A stretch of 64,000 nucleotides of DNA, from NCBI GenBank assembly GCA_020736575.1, contig JAGPYM010000016.1:248001-312000 (forward strand), in the 5' to 3' direction. This document shows, piece by piece, positions 1-11,175 of the stretch (position 1 is the first letter of the stretch; each line of letters begins with the position of its first letter). The notes below the pieces were generated by a model that had not been told where the DNA came from, did not search any database, and saw only the letters and a list, made by a program, of their open reading frames with translations. The position numbers were made by a program, and so were the translations under genes. Source of the stretch: Thelonectria olida. Its lineage: Eukaryota; Ascomycota; Sordariomycetes; Hypocreales; Nectriaceae.

Positions 1-1
1 G

Positions 2-76
2 GGCGTGTGGGATCTGCTCTCGGAGTCCGGGAAGACCCTGGGCGAGGGGCCGGTCTCACCGGTGGGGGGCTCATGA
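2..76 (+). CDS. Possible 3' end of a truncated upstream gene
   Basis: Reading from base 2, there are 24 open codons ending in TGA at 74-76. Almost all of them end in G or C (GTG, CTG, CTC, GAG, AAG, ACC, GGC), as in the real genes of this window, and the other two forward frames look less coding. The peptide ends in GEGPVSPVGGS. The rest of the gene would lie left of the window. No family can be recognised from so short a tail, so this is only a codon-use argument. Confidence 0.35.
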   Translation, partial: GVWDLLSESGKTLGEGPVSPVGGS

Positions 77-578
77 TGGAGAACGAAGAGTTCCCCGTTA
101 GTCGAGCAAGTTAAGCATGCCAAGAAGCATGATTCAACATACCACCGAGAAACGTGGGGATCATTTATGGGACTTTCTATTAGCAATGCTTCGACCGCGT
201 CCATGCGACAGAGAGAAACAAGTCGAGGCAAAATAGGGCCTGGTCTTGGCATATACTTGGCGTGGCCATCAAGGTCCTCACCTGGAGGGCAGAGGCAATT
301 ATTCCGCTCACCGAGCGTTGGGAGGAGTTTTCCATTGGACCACAAGGTGGAAATGCGAAAGATGGAGAAACGAGTTGCGATCATGTAAAAGAAAACGAGA
401 CAACAGCTTGCCAAGAAGTGTCCATCCAGGTTTATTTGCGTTCCTCGTTTGCCTTCCTGATTGTATCCAGCCTATTCGTGGGTAAAGGAGTGGGCTTGTC
501 AGTTGCTTGAAAAGTGCATCAGACTCAGCCATACTGTTAAATCTGACCAGAGATTCTTCACACCGGCCTGGTGAAGAG
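77..578. other. Gene-poor stretch before the methyltransferase gene
   Basis: About 500 bases with only short overlapping frames lacking coding character. It presumably holds the promoter and 5' leader of the methyltransferase gene that starts at 579. I see no repeat or RNA gene in it. Confidence 0.5.
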
Positions 579-2129
579 ATGGCTCTCTCGGTGGTGTGGC
601 TGATAGTCGTCGCCAGCTTCCTACCCTCACTGTGCGCAGCGACTGAGGCAGACATTGTACCAGTAGCCTCGCCCCAAAACGACCCAGACTTGGCATCAAT
701 AGCTTTGGATGACAATGCTTTGGTTCGTATTTCTACCTTTTGAGCCTCTGACAACAGTCAACGTTCTTCTGACACAGTACAGACGAATGCACTCAACTTC
801 CCCATCGAGGTTCACCAAGTTATCACAACTCTGGAGCAAACTTCTGGTCAGCCCAGCACACCTCGCCACATTAAAGAAAAACAGAGGTTGTTAGAGACCT
901 TTGTCAAACCAAAGGGCACCTTGCCAGCCGGACATCCTAGGCACCGTCTCCTAGATGCCCTTCATGGATTTTCTACCTACCAAGATCGCCAAAAGGCTGA
1001 ACTGGACCGACTAAGGGGTCTGTATAAACATGCTTCCAAGGCCCAGAAGTCGGTAAGCGACATCTCAAAGTGAATCTGTCAAAATGCTTCCTGGCTAATG
1101 ATATGGTAGCTACTAAACCGCGTCGTCCAATACTCAAAGAAGTTTGCTAGAATCGACCATATCTTGGCTAAGAACCAAGAACTTTGCAACCACATTGTGA
1201 AGAGTGCTCTTGAGTTTTATGATATTCCCTCCGAGGAGCTTGACACGCACATCAATGATAGGGAGGCAGCTGGGAAGAGGGGAGACAAGATTGCTGTCTC
1301 CCAAGCACTGAAACATTATGTTCGCGATTGGACAGAAACGGGAATGCACGAGCGTGACAAGCCATTTCGTTGTCTTATAAAAACATTGGAAGATATGTTT
1401 CAAGATCGAAATGTAGACTCAATTCCTGTCAAGATTTTGCTGCCTGGTGCTGGGCTGGGTCGACTTGGGTTTGACATTGCTGCCCTTGGAGGTATGAAGG
1501 CTCGCCACAACACATCGCGGGAGCTGATATTGACGTTGAAATCAGGCTTCAAAGTTACCATCAACGAGTGGTCTATGTACATGAACGTCGCCTACCGATA
1601 TCTCGAGGCCAACCGAGCCCGACACGGCGAATCTGTGTATCCATTTATCGATGGGTGGTCGCATCATGCATCGGAAGCTGACATGCATAGAAAGCTCGTA
1701 TTCCCCGACGTGACCATCAACGCGAGCGCCGTGCTCATGGTCGAAGGCGACTTTACCACGGCCTTTAAAGACCAAGCGGGCAGATACGACGTCGTCCTTA
1801 CATACTTCTTCATCGACACGGCGCGCAACCTCATGACGTACTTTGACACCATCAAAAAGGTGCTCAAGCCCGGCGGTCGCTGGATCAACCTTGGTCCTCT
1901 GCTCTACGGTACGGGGCCGTTTGTGCAGCTCACGCTCGAGGAGATTGTGCTCGTCACCGAGGCGATGGGGTTCGAGTACTTGGATACGGACGCTTCGTGC
2001 GGAGAGTTGACGTTTGCTGAGGGAAAGGTCAGGGGGATGGAGGCGGTTTACGGCTTTGATGATAAGGCTCTGACGAAAAATGCATATAATGCGCAGTTTT
2101 GGGTTGCGAGAAGGGGAGGGGAAGTGTGA
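579..2129 (+). CDS. N2227-like (carnosine N-methyltransferase-type) SAM-dependent methyltransferase
   Basis: Three exons fit: 579-726, 778-1052 and 1110-2129, giving 480 residues. The introns are 51 and 57 nt, with donors GTATTT and GTAAGC. The N2227 (UPF0586) family includes carnosine N-methyltransferase, which moves a methyl group from SAM to a histidine imidazole. The glycine-rich SAM loop ILLPGAGLGR is at about 250-259. It is followed by the family segments NEWSMYMNVAYRYLE, YDVVLTYFFIDTA and LKPGGRWINLGPLLY. Oddly for a cytosolic enzyme, the first 21 residues (MALSVVWLIVVASFLPSLCAA) look like a signal peptide or anchor. Either this copy is secretory or membrane-tethered, or the true start lies elsewhere. 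The family assignment is firm; the substrate is inferred from the family only. Confidence 0.88.
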
Positions 2130-2274
2130 GAGGATGCATACGATGAATTAGTCCTTTTAAAGCTTCAAGGAAAGTTGTATTCAAGAGTATTGTCGCGCCT
2201 TCTTATTCTGTTTAATCTTACACTCCCTGGATTCAGTTTCTTTGTGCAGTCAAAACCGGTTAGTCACAATCACC

Positions 2275-2964
2275 ATGCCGCCAAAGGATCACTGCTATAT
2301 CAACCTCTATATCGTCGAACAGCACACAAACCAAGATGCCCCTGAGAAACCTCAAGCCCCGAAGCCACCGGTCATACAATCTCGGCGCGTTGTTTTATGA
2401 CGAATTCTTCAGGCAGGAGACAGATGGCCATGATATGGCGTCAACACTCTGGGATACACCGAAGAACATTGGCGATAGGGTTCTTTTCATTCTAGACCGC
2501 TTGGACGAGTTGTCCCAAGAGTTGGATAGCAGCTCCGACATGTCTCGCTTCCTCACCCATCTACTAAACCAACCCAACGTTGTCATCACCTCGCGGCTAT
2601 ACGGGATACTTCCAGGTGTCTCAAACCATTGGACCTGGAACTCGAAACTATTGGATTCAGCCAGGATCAGGTCTATCACTATATTGAGAAGACGTTCGAG
2701 AAGGAGCTTAAGAAGGCCGATGAGATTAAACACTTCCTAGAGAGCCATGATGTTGTTCAGGAGCTCGTGCGGGTTCTAATCTAACTCGATGCTCTCTGCT
2801 TTACGTGGGACCAACGTCCCACCGAAGCCTCAACTCATACCATGACTGCCATCTATCAACGGATCGAGAATAGGCTCTGGAAGAAGGACGTGCTACGACT
2901 GGGAAAGAGAGACAACGGCGAGCTGCTCACCAGACATCATATTGAAGATTCCCAGCTGCGATGA
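2275..2964 (+). pseudogene. Decayed NACHT-domain NLR gene
   Basis: Pieces of a fungal NACHT NTPase lie in order but in different frames. CYINLYIVEQ at about 2290 is the usual segment before the NACHT domain. A second frame from 2336 carries PLRNLK, Walker B LFILDRLDEL and sensor VVITSR. After about 2625 a third frame continues with PLDLELETIGFSQDQV and ENRLWKKDVLRLGKRDNGEL. The P-loop (GxxGxGKT), which should lie between the first two pieces, is missing, so a deletion removed it. An in-frame TAA interrupts the third piece where the family normally has RIPIQLDALCYTW. Fungal NACHT proteins act in non-self recognition, but this copy cannot be functional. Confidence 0.8.
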
Positions 2965-3008
2965 AGACCATTTACGCAGTTCTGCTCAGGCGCAGCTGAC
3001 ACAACCCT

Positions 3009-3263
3009 TTGTACTGGTATGTCTACGAGGGCCACTCTTATATCTATACTCCGAGGGGATCGTGGAAAATTCCTCTTCATGACCAACGGGCCTATCACGA
3101 TTTCTTAGTCGAAAAACTGCGCCGTGAGACTTACGATGAAGCTATTAGCAAGGCAAGGCGTGACCTTGAATATAAACTAGCCGAGAACGTGGAATCTGCT
3201 TCTGGGCATGATTATCTGGACAATTTTCCTTCGTCACCGCCGTCAATAGCTCCGGGAGATTGA
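3009..3263 (+). pseudogene. Unrecognised 84-codon fragment downstream of the NACHT relic
   Basis: The frame encodes a protein-like, charged segment (HDQRAYHDFLVEKLRRET, then KARRDLEYKLAENVES) but matches no family I recognise. It lies 45 bases after the stop of the NACHT relic on the same strand and may be a further decayed part of that gene or of its neighbour. The first Met may not be a real start. It could also be a chance open frame. Confidence 0.3.
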
Positions 3264-3431
3264 GGAAATCGAGGAAGATGTCAAAGTTGAGCTCCTGTGA
3301 TCATCGATGCAGCCAGGCGTCGTGGCTTTCTATCCTGCAAGGCCATGGAAAATAATTCTATAGTAACATAGTTTTTGATCCTCGCTTGAAGCAGTTATGA
3401 AGGCATCACCTGTGATCTTCTTGATAAGCCC

Positions 3432-5627
3432 CTACAACAGATCCGCCCAGTTGGCAATATTCAACCAGCCTTGATCCGTAGTAAACCCATTGAGCTGGAC
3501 TGATTCACCAGCAAAGAGCCTATTCCAATCAGGCGACGTGTCGGGAATCATGACTTGCTCACCCTGAAGGTGCTGAGTCACTAGCGTCTGATACTCTTGA
3601 TGAACTTCTTCAAACACATTGTGGACGGCTTCGGCATTTGGCCAGTAACGAGAAAGCGTCATGGCTGATCTCAACAGGCGGGCAAGCTGCTCCAAGGCAT
3701 GGATGGCAACAAGAAACTCCCGGCCCGTGACGGCCGCGCGGATCTCCCCGGCAAATTGGATCCCGGCCGCTGTGACGGCGCTGACGGCGGTGAAATGGCA
3801 TCTTCGGACCTCGTCGCGAGTGCCGAGCTGTTCGAAAGATGTAACGATGGCTTTTGCGGCCGTGGAGCAGATGGACTGGCTGCTTGACCCGTTGGGTGCG
3901 TTTCTGTGCAAGTGAAGGAGGATGAGGTTGTAGTGCATGCCGAGGTGGCAGGTCGACGCGTCGGCGTTATCCGAGACGGAGGAGATACCGGACCGAAGGG
4001 ACCAGAGGCCGAGACGGGCGTTGATGGAACTGATGTCGACCATTTTGTCCTGCGAGGGTGCGTTTAGAGCCATGATATCCAGACCGATGTACGCGAGCTC
4101 AACCATTCGGTTGAGAAAGTCGGGACCACGACCAGACTGGAACGCAAGAGTGTTCGGGCTGGGCGTATCGGTCATGTCCTCTTCTGACAGGGGCAGTTGG
4201 TCGATATCCTCAGCTCGAATCGCACAGGGCCGTCCTGTCTCCAGCGACGAAAACACCTCGCAGACAAAGACTGACCACCAACAGCGTCGGTACTGAGACG
4301 TTTCCGTCTGCGGAAGGTGTTTGCTGAATCGATGTGCCCCCAGGCCGAGACCTATACGAAGCGCGATGCCCGCCCAGTACCACGGCCCCCCGGCAACGGT
4401 GTCGCCGTCGCCTACGTGCCAGGTGAACAGCGCGGCTGCTTGCATGAGGTGCATGCGGTCCGTCTCGTGGCGCATGTGGTAGAGCATGCTCGCCCGGCGG
4501 AAGAGAATGCTCTTGACGGCATGGCGGTCGTTGGCGACCAGGGGATGAGAGCAAGCGTGCGCTCCGGCCATTAATACTGCTTGGAATAAGAGAAGTGGAG
4601 GCGGTCTTTCCGGCGTACGATAGCTGTCGAGGAACTCGGGCATGGAGATGATGGGGAGGAAGGGATGAACATTCTCAAAGTAAGCCGTGACCAACGCGTC
4701 CCGCACATCTTGAGCTGGAAACGATGACACTTCTACGGCGAGGTCTTGGGTTGAAGTAATGCCCCAGAGCTCAGCGTTCGGCTTCCATGGCTTTGGCTGA
4801 CGGATAGGGGGGTACGGGTAGTGCAGCGGTTTGCTGTTTGGACCTGTATCGCTTACGGAGCTCGCATCCAAGGGTGTCTCGTTCGCAGTGGCCGAGGACA
4901 GCGGCCGTTGCATGTCGCCGATTGTTGCAAACGGTTGACGAAAGGACCTGTGAAGGTCGACGAGATGAACGAGATTCGACACAGCCGTGCCGACGTAGGC
5001 TATCCGGAAGGTTTGGGATGAGCTGAAGACGGCCCATGCGGCGGCGCTGATGCCATGTCTGAAGAAGTGGGCGAGGCCGCTGCGAGCGAGTTGCTCATGG
5101 CCTCCGGGTCGAGATGCTTGGTCCTCTGCGGCTTGCTGCTGCTGCACTGGCGGGAGAGGCGGCGGAGGTGATGGCGCTGATGGAACCGAAGGAAGCGCAT
5201 CGCTGATGATTGGTGCGTTCGGCTCATGTTGGCCTGTTGTTTGGTCTGGATCTAATGTACCATTGACGTCCAAGGATGGAGGAGGAGGCTCGTCTTGCAC
5301 GTCGTTTGCATATGAACGACGCGCATTGTGTGGACCGCGTCGAGGAGTTGCCCACTTGGTGGTTGATCTTGTTGCCGCTGGTCAGCCCAAGGTCCATCAT
5401 TCGGCGACGAATACTCACCGACATTCAAGCCTGGCCTTTTCGCAGGCAGTACACGTAGGGCCGTCCCGAGAGACGATATCACATCGTATCTTCTTCCGCC
5501 GACAGAAGTCACAGGCTTTCCGCTGCTGTCGCCGCCGACTCTCGTCTTGCTGCATCTTCTCCCTCGCTCGGGTCACAAATTCTCGGTTCCGAAAGAGGGG
5601 ACGCCCAGTGTCGCGGAGGGAGGTCAA
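3432..5627 (-). CDS. Zn2Cys6 transcription factor with fungal-specific regulatory domain
   Basis: Two exons, 5627-5419 and 5367-3432, give 714 residues. The 51-nt intron has donor GTGAGT, a CTGAC branch site and acceptor ACAAG, and it falls just after the zinc cluster, a common place for these genes. The binuclear cluster is at about 38-69 with spacing C-x2-C-x6-C-x9-C-x2-C-x6-C (starts CDFCRRKKIRC, ends CTACEKARLEC). A proline-rich linker follows, then a Fungal_trans middle region (YFENVHPFLPIISMPEF ... GPWYWAGIALRIGLGLGAHR ... RRCWWSVFVCEVFSSLETGRP). It is the last of three minus-strand genes of the lam-like cluster, so it probably regulates that pathway. That role is inferred from position only. 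Confidence 0.88.
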
Positions 5628-6274
5628 TGGACTAACAGTTTAGTAGCAGCAAGGGGGCTGGGGGAACGTGGGCCGGGAATTAACCCGGTGTCCGGGGGCA
5701 TTGGAGATGCTCTAATGTGCAACTTATCACTGATCAGGGGGAGATCAGCACAAGACCGGGCCGGTTCATTCTAGAAACACTGACAGTTGGAGGCGAGACA
5801 AAGGTGTAGATGCCATCAACAAGTATCTATGATTGGGCACATCTTCTCCAATTTTTCGATAAGACGAGGTGACCAAACACGAGGGAAACTCTATTCCGTG
5901 CCATGACACTTGGCTCGACTGACCCTGAAGCTGAAAAGAGCCCCAAATGACTGTCGGGGTATTAACTAGTCAGCTGGTGACTGGGTTGATGGGTTGAGGA
6001 ATGGCTTCGAGCCGATTTGTTGGCCATGTCAGCTGCTCACATGAACGTATGGTCCTACACTGGGTTCATGAATGTCGTTTATTCTTTGATATCGGCTGAG
6101 GAATCGCTTGCTTGGTTCCGCAATGAGGCAGAGAAATAATGCACTTGGCATCATGCTCCGACTTGGTGACTGAAAAGAGTCGGCGAACCATGTAAAAATC
6201 AAGACTTACGCAGAAGCGGTAAATGAGATTAATTGGCTTGCGAAGTAATACCCAAGAAATATCTAAGCATGCCA
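5628..6274. other. Intergenic region between regulator and biotin carboxylase genes
   Basis: This stretch must hold the promoter of the Zn2Cys6 gene (minus strand, starting at 5627) and the 3' end of the biotin-dependent gene (stop at 6275). I found no convincing gene, TATA box or repeat in it. Confidence 0.5.
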
Positions 6275-9200
6275 CTATTCAGAACCCTTTCTAACCAAAA
6301 TCAAAGGCTTGCCGCTCTCCACGCCATCCCCAGGCTTGATCAACATCTTTACCACAGTCGCACCCGCCACGCTCTCTTCCGCCAGCACGTTGATTTCCAT
6401 CTTCATGGCCTCCAGAATCGTAGTCACCTGGCCGGCTTTTAACGTCTCGCCCTCTTCGATCAGGACTTTCCAGACGTTGGCGTTGACGGGCGACTCGATG
6501 GCCTCAATGGTAGGGTCTGCAAAACGAGAGTCAGCTTCAGTCCTCCAGGAACTATCTCGATCAGCCATCTTACCGTCCAAGAGAGCTTGGATCGCATCTG
6601 TACTCGTCTCGCCAGCCTTTCGCTGTTCAATCCACTGCTCCAACAACTCCTTCTCTCTCAACGTCATCCTGTTCTGAGCTACCGCGCGTTGGTCGTGCAG
6701 CTCCTTGGCCTCTGCTGCTACTTCATCGAGCAGCTGGTTATGCGCAGCCATGTCGAACACGCTCTCTTCCATTTCGAACTGGTAGCTGCCCGATCTAAAC
6801 TGGGCCATCTTGTCGTCGTACTCTTCCTCGGTCACTTCATAGTAGCTCAGCGTATCCATGTCCTGGAACATCCAGGGCTTTTCTTGGCTAAAGCCCGCCT
6901 TGTACCCAAACACGTCGACGCCGGGAATGGTCATGCCGGTTGGCATGTATCCGCCGGGACAGTCGACGGGGTAAATAGCGATGCAGGTGCCGCCCCAGGA
7001 AAATGTGCCTTCGGGTGTGTAGGTACGACTTGGATTCATCTTGGGGGTTCGCAGTCGATGTCTGGGGTCTGTGGGAAGACTCTGCGGCAAGGCCATGAAG
7101 AAGCCTACGCCGATGACAACAGATTCCAATGTGAGGAACATCTGCTTCAACTCATCTAGAGTCATGCCGTTGTTCTCGGCCGTAAACTTGAGCGGATCGG
7201 GCAAGTAGCTGGCCAACGAGCGCTGGTTCGCCATGTATCGCTCCATGGCATCTTCCAGCTTCTTGTGGCGGAATGTGACGGGGAGTCGGAAGCGGCGATT
7301 GGGGAACTTGGCAGAGCGCATGTCGCCGAGAGAGCTTTCAAACTCGACGAGCTTGTTTACGAGGTCATTTTGCGAGAGCTTCATTCCGTCGTAGAAGATG
7401 GCTAGGGCGTTGCCACAGCCGACAGTGTTGAAGACTGCGCCGCCTTGTGCCATGTCCAGGGAAGCCGGGCCTGGAGCTGTCTCGAGACAGCGCTTTAGAG
7501 CAGTGGCGCGACACTTGTGATTGAGGTCGGCTCTACCATCGCCGTAGTCGACGAGCATGAAGTCGTCGCCGCCGGCACGATACGACACCATTGGGCTTGA
7601 GGATGTAGCCCCGATGCATTTGACGAGATCGAGGCCGGGCTCGGTGGCTTCTTCTCCGAGCGTGGTGCTGTCAAATGCCACAGCATCACCCCAAGAACCC
7701 GACTCAACCGATGCAGCCAGTTTATCAAGAAAATCTTCGTTCCGTCTGCGGCATTCCAGAGCGCTCTCCAAGTTGACTCGCCGGAACTTGACCTGGTCTC
7801 CTGAGCGAAGCTGCCCAACCTTCCACATATCTCCCTTGATGACAGTCAAGCTGCAAATAAACCCGCCAAAGTCGGGGCAGTCAACAGGGAAGATGACTGG
7901 CTCATCGCCAGTCCAGTTCAGCCCACCGAGAGGATATCCGTACTCAATCACATTGCTTGGATGGGCGCCACCTTCTCCGCCGTCATGTCGAGCAAACCTG
8001 GGCCGGGGGCCAATAAGTCGAATACCACCGCGAGCTGCGTTGTGGCTGACTTGCCAATTCGTCGAATAGAACATATCAATGTCCTCTGGTGAGAGATAGC
8101 CCGTTTCGTAAGGTCCCGCCATGACTTGGACGTCCCATTCAGTGGTGTACTTGGGTACCATGTGCTTGGGAATGGTAAGTGACTTCTCTGCCGGCAGTTC
8201 AGAGGAGTCGACTATACGGAGAAAGTCCCCAGCGCGCAATGGACGGCCTTGGTATCCTCCAACGTTGACCATGGGGTTTGTGGATTTGCTTCCGAACCAC
8301 TCAGCCACGTTAAGGAATCCGCCATAGATGGCTAGATATGCTCGACAGTGAGAGGCCATCTTGCCAATGGTGAGACGCTGACCGGCCTTGATGTGAATTC
8401 GGCTCCAGAGAGGAACCTCTTTTCCGTCTAAATGCACCGGAACAGTTGGACCGCACAACGCTACAACTGCATCGCCCAAGAAAGCCAAATCAGGGCCAGT
8501 GAGGGTGATTTCCAGTCCTTCGGTGCCGACAGCGTTGCCGACGAGAATGTTTGCGGACCGGAAAGCGATAGGATCCATAGGTCCAGCATGGCCAAAGCCG
8601 TGGCCTACAGTTGGGCGTCCCGGGAAGTCTTGGATCAGCGTATAAGAGCCGCCAGAGATGATATCAACTGCTGGTGGGACGTAGTGAAACGAGTCTAGGA
8701 ACTTTGTGATGGTGGTGCCCTGCTTGAACGTGGCGTTTTGGATGATGGCTAGCAAAAAGTCCATGTTAATTGGAGGTCCGCTGATGACGCTCCTTTGAAG
8801 CACAATCTCCATGCCCGAGATGGCCTCGTCTCGAGTTGGCGCATGGTGTATAATCTTGGCCAACAGAGGATCGTACTCGGGACTGACGGTAAATCCTGCT
8901 CGTATCCATGTGTCGACTCTTGTGCCTTTTGACTCGTGCCAGGAGACTTGCTGAAGCAGTCCAGGACTGGGGGTGTAGTTTCTGGCAGGATTCTCTGCGT
9001 ACACTCTGACTTCGATGGCGTGTCCATTTGGTTCAAGACATCGCTCTTGGAGAGCCTCTAGCTCGGCTACATCCAGGCCACCTTTGCCTCCAAGTTCGCG
9101 CTCTGCTTGTCGGTACATCAACTCGACGAGATCAACATCATAGCACATCTCAGTGATGCCGTGTTCAACTTGCAAGCGCGTGTTCATCTCCAAGAAGAAG

Positions 9201-10174
9201 AAATCTCCTGTTTCATCGTCGACGAGATATTCAACTGTGCCAGCTGAACCATACTTTATGCTCTCAGCCAGGCGCACCGCACTCGATGTCAGTTTGGCCC
9301 GAATTTCTGGAAGTTTCATCGACACAAAAGGACTGGGGCATTCCTCGACGACTTTTTGGTGCCTACGCTGGATAGAGCATTCTCGCTCACCGATACTGAT
9401 GGCCTTGCCCAGGCCGTTGCCAAATACTTGCACCTCAATGTGGTGGCTGTCGGGATAGTATCGCTCAACAAAGACGCCCGAGTTCTTGAACAACGATGCG
9501 CCCCGAGACTGGACTGTCTGGTAGTTTTTGCGAACTTCAGCTTCGTCGGCACAGATGAGAAGACCCATACCGCCGCCACCAGCTGTCGCCTTGAGCATGA
9601 CGGGAAAGCCAATGCTGGTAGCAGCCGAGACGGCAGCTTCCTCTGTCTCGAGGAGACCTTGGGATCCAGGAACCACAGGAACGCCAGCGTTAGTTGCAAG
9701 GCCACGAGCAGTGTGCTTCAGACCGAAGCATTCAATAGCTTCGGGCGATGGTCCAACGAATACAAGACCTGCTGCGGCAATGGACCGAGCAAAGCCAGTG
9801 TTTTCCGAAAGGAAGCCATAACCAGGGATGATGGCTTGGGCTCCGTGGCTCTTGGCAATGGAGATGATCTGGTCTCTAGGTTTTCGCGCGTTAGGGGTTG
9901 AAATCTAATGGAACGCCAAGTTTGAAGCCCACCCGTCAAGATATGCTGATCGCGACTCTCCGTCAAGGAGACAAGCCTCGTCGGCTGCGAGGACGTGATG
10001 TGAAGCGCAATCGGGCTCAGTATAAATCGCGATTGTACGAATATTTAATTTTCTATCCAAGTCTCAGTATGGCGAATGCTTTTGTCTCTGAATGGCAACT
10101 CACTTTGCTGCCTTAATCAATCGACAAGCAATCTCTCCTCGATTGGCAACGAGGACTGTCTTGAGATGCTCCAT
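6275..10174 (-). CDS. lamA-like: LamA-like biotin carboxylase-AHS2-AHS1-biotinyl protein (urea-carboxylase family, no amidase domain)
   Basis: Four exons (10174-10104, 10052-9933, 9875-6574, 6516-6275) give 1244 residues. The last intron (57 nt, GTAAGA ... GCTGAC ... TTGCAG) is open in frame and easily misread as coding. Domain order: biotin carboxylase (about 1-450, starting MEHLKTVLVANRGEIACRL, glycine loop GGGGMG at 163-168, EMNTRLQVEH at 293-302); AHS2/KipA domain (about 465-775); AHS1/KipI domain (about 825-1055); biotinyl domain with ILEAMKMEI, biotin lysine at about 1203. This is the layout of urea carboxylase, but the allophanate hydrolase part of fungal urea amidolyase is absent. With a LamB/YcsF gene close by, it best fits LamA of the Aspergillus nidulans lam locus, needed to use 2-pyrrolidinone as nitrogen source (from memory). 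Urea or guanidine carboxylase are alternatives. Confidence 0.9.
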
Positions 10175-11175
10175 CTTGGTGGATCGAAGCAGGGGTTGTC
10201 AACTTGTTATCTTGGTTGCGATGATTTGAGAACAATAATGCAAGACGATCCCCAAGAGTCGGAATAGCAGCAATGATACAAGACGGGCATTCAAAAAAGT
10301 AACGTCAGCATTTAATCACTTCTCAATGGCCAAGCTTGGATCACGTCTGGAAACCTCACCTTGACTGATCGGGGAAAGAAACATGCCACTACTTGTCAGT
10401 TGGAGCTGTTTGCCTATCGTTTATCTACAAACGTACAGAGATAAAGCCACTCTCAAGATGCGGGGGAGTGCATGTCAGGCCTCGGATAGAGTCCGCCGGC
10501 TCCGATGTTGTACATGCATGCATTCACATCCTGCGTCGTCAATGCAATGGCGAAGAGCGCGCCAAGGGCGTATCGAGAAGTCGGTTCCGAAGTGTCACTT
10601 CAACTAGAACTTGGTGGTTTATCAAGGTATGACGACAGCAAGGGTGTCTTATCAGCTCAGACTATTCCCTCCTGATGTCTAGGGGCTTTGTGGTGAAGCA
10701 AGTCAGGGATAAGCCAGCCAGCCAGACTACCACATGGGTCTGTCCCCCTCGTCGAGTTGATCATGACCCCAAGATAGGTAGGATTTTGGAGTCAATGAAC
10801 AAGGAATGCCTGAACCCCTGACTTGGGGTATCTTTCTTTGTGTCTACGATTGGGGGTAATTATTGCCGGCTGTTGCCTGTCAATGCCAGGACCCCAGCAT
10901 TCTTTGATGCCCAATGCGCATACAATTGCCGAACCATGTGGTAGAACGATTTGACGGGGCCTGAGGCCCTTGAAGCGGAGAATTGGGAGACTGATGTGGC
11001 AACTGAAGATGCACTCAGTCCGCCCTATTTACTCAACTACCCCAACTACGCGTGTGGCTTCACGTCAAGGAGTGGCCTAGTCTTCAGATGGAAAGAAACG
11101 TCGTTAATTAGGTAGCTAGTCCTATCTCGTATATCGGTCCGGCCAATTCCTAGACGACAAGTAAATGGTCTGAAA
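10175..11175. promoter_or_regulatory. Upstream region of the lamA-like gene with GATA-type sites
   Basis: About 1 kb without a gene between the symporter stop and the lamA-like start. HGATAR sequences, the binding motif of AreA-type nitrogen regulators, occur at 10207-10212, 10421-10426, 10439-10444 and 10649-10654. Two of them are within 24 bases. Such hexamers occur by chance about once per 340 bp, so the number is only slightly above expectation; the pairing is the better argument. Confidence 0.3.

Noticed and set aside
5298..5300. GTG as start codon of the Zn2Cys6 protein
   Set aside because: Eukaryotic nuclear genes rarely start at GTG. A 51-nt intron joins this frame to an upstream exon that carries the zinc cluster and an ATG.
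6517..6573. Nineteen extra residues near the C-terminus of the lamA-like protein
   Set aside because: The stretch is open in frame but is a textbook intron (GTAAGA ... GCTGAC ... TTGCAG). Removing it leaves a continuous biotinyl region.
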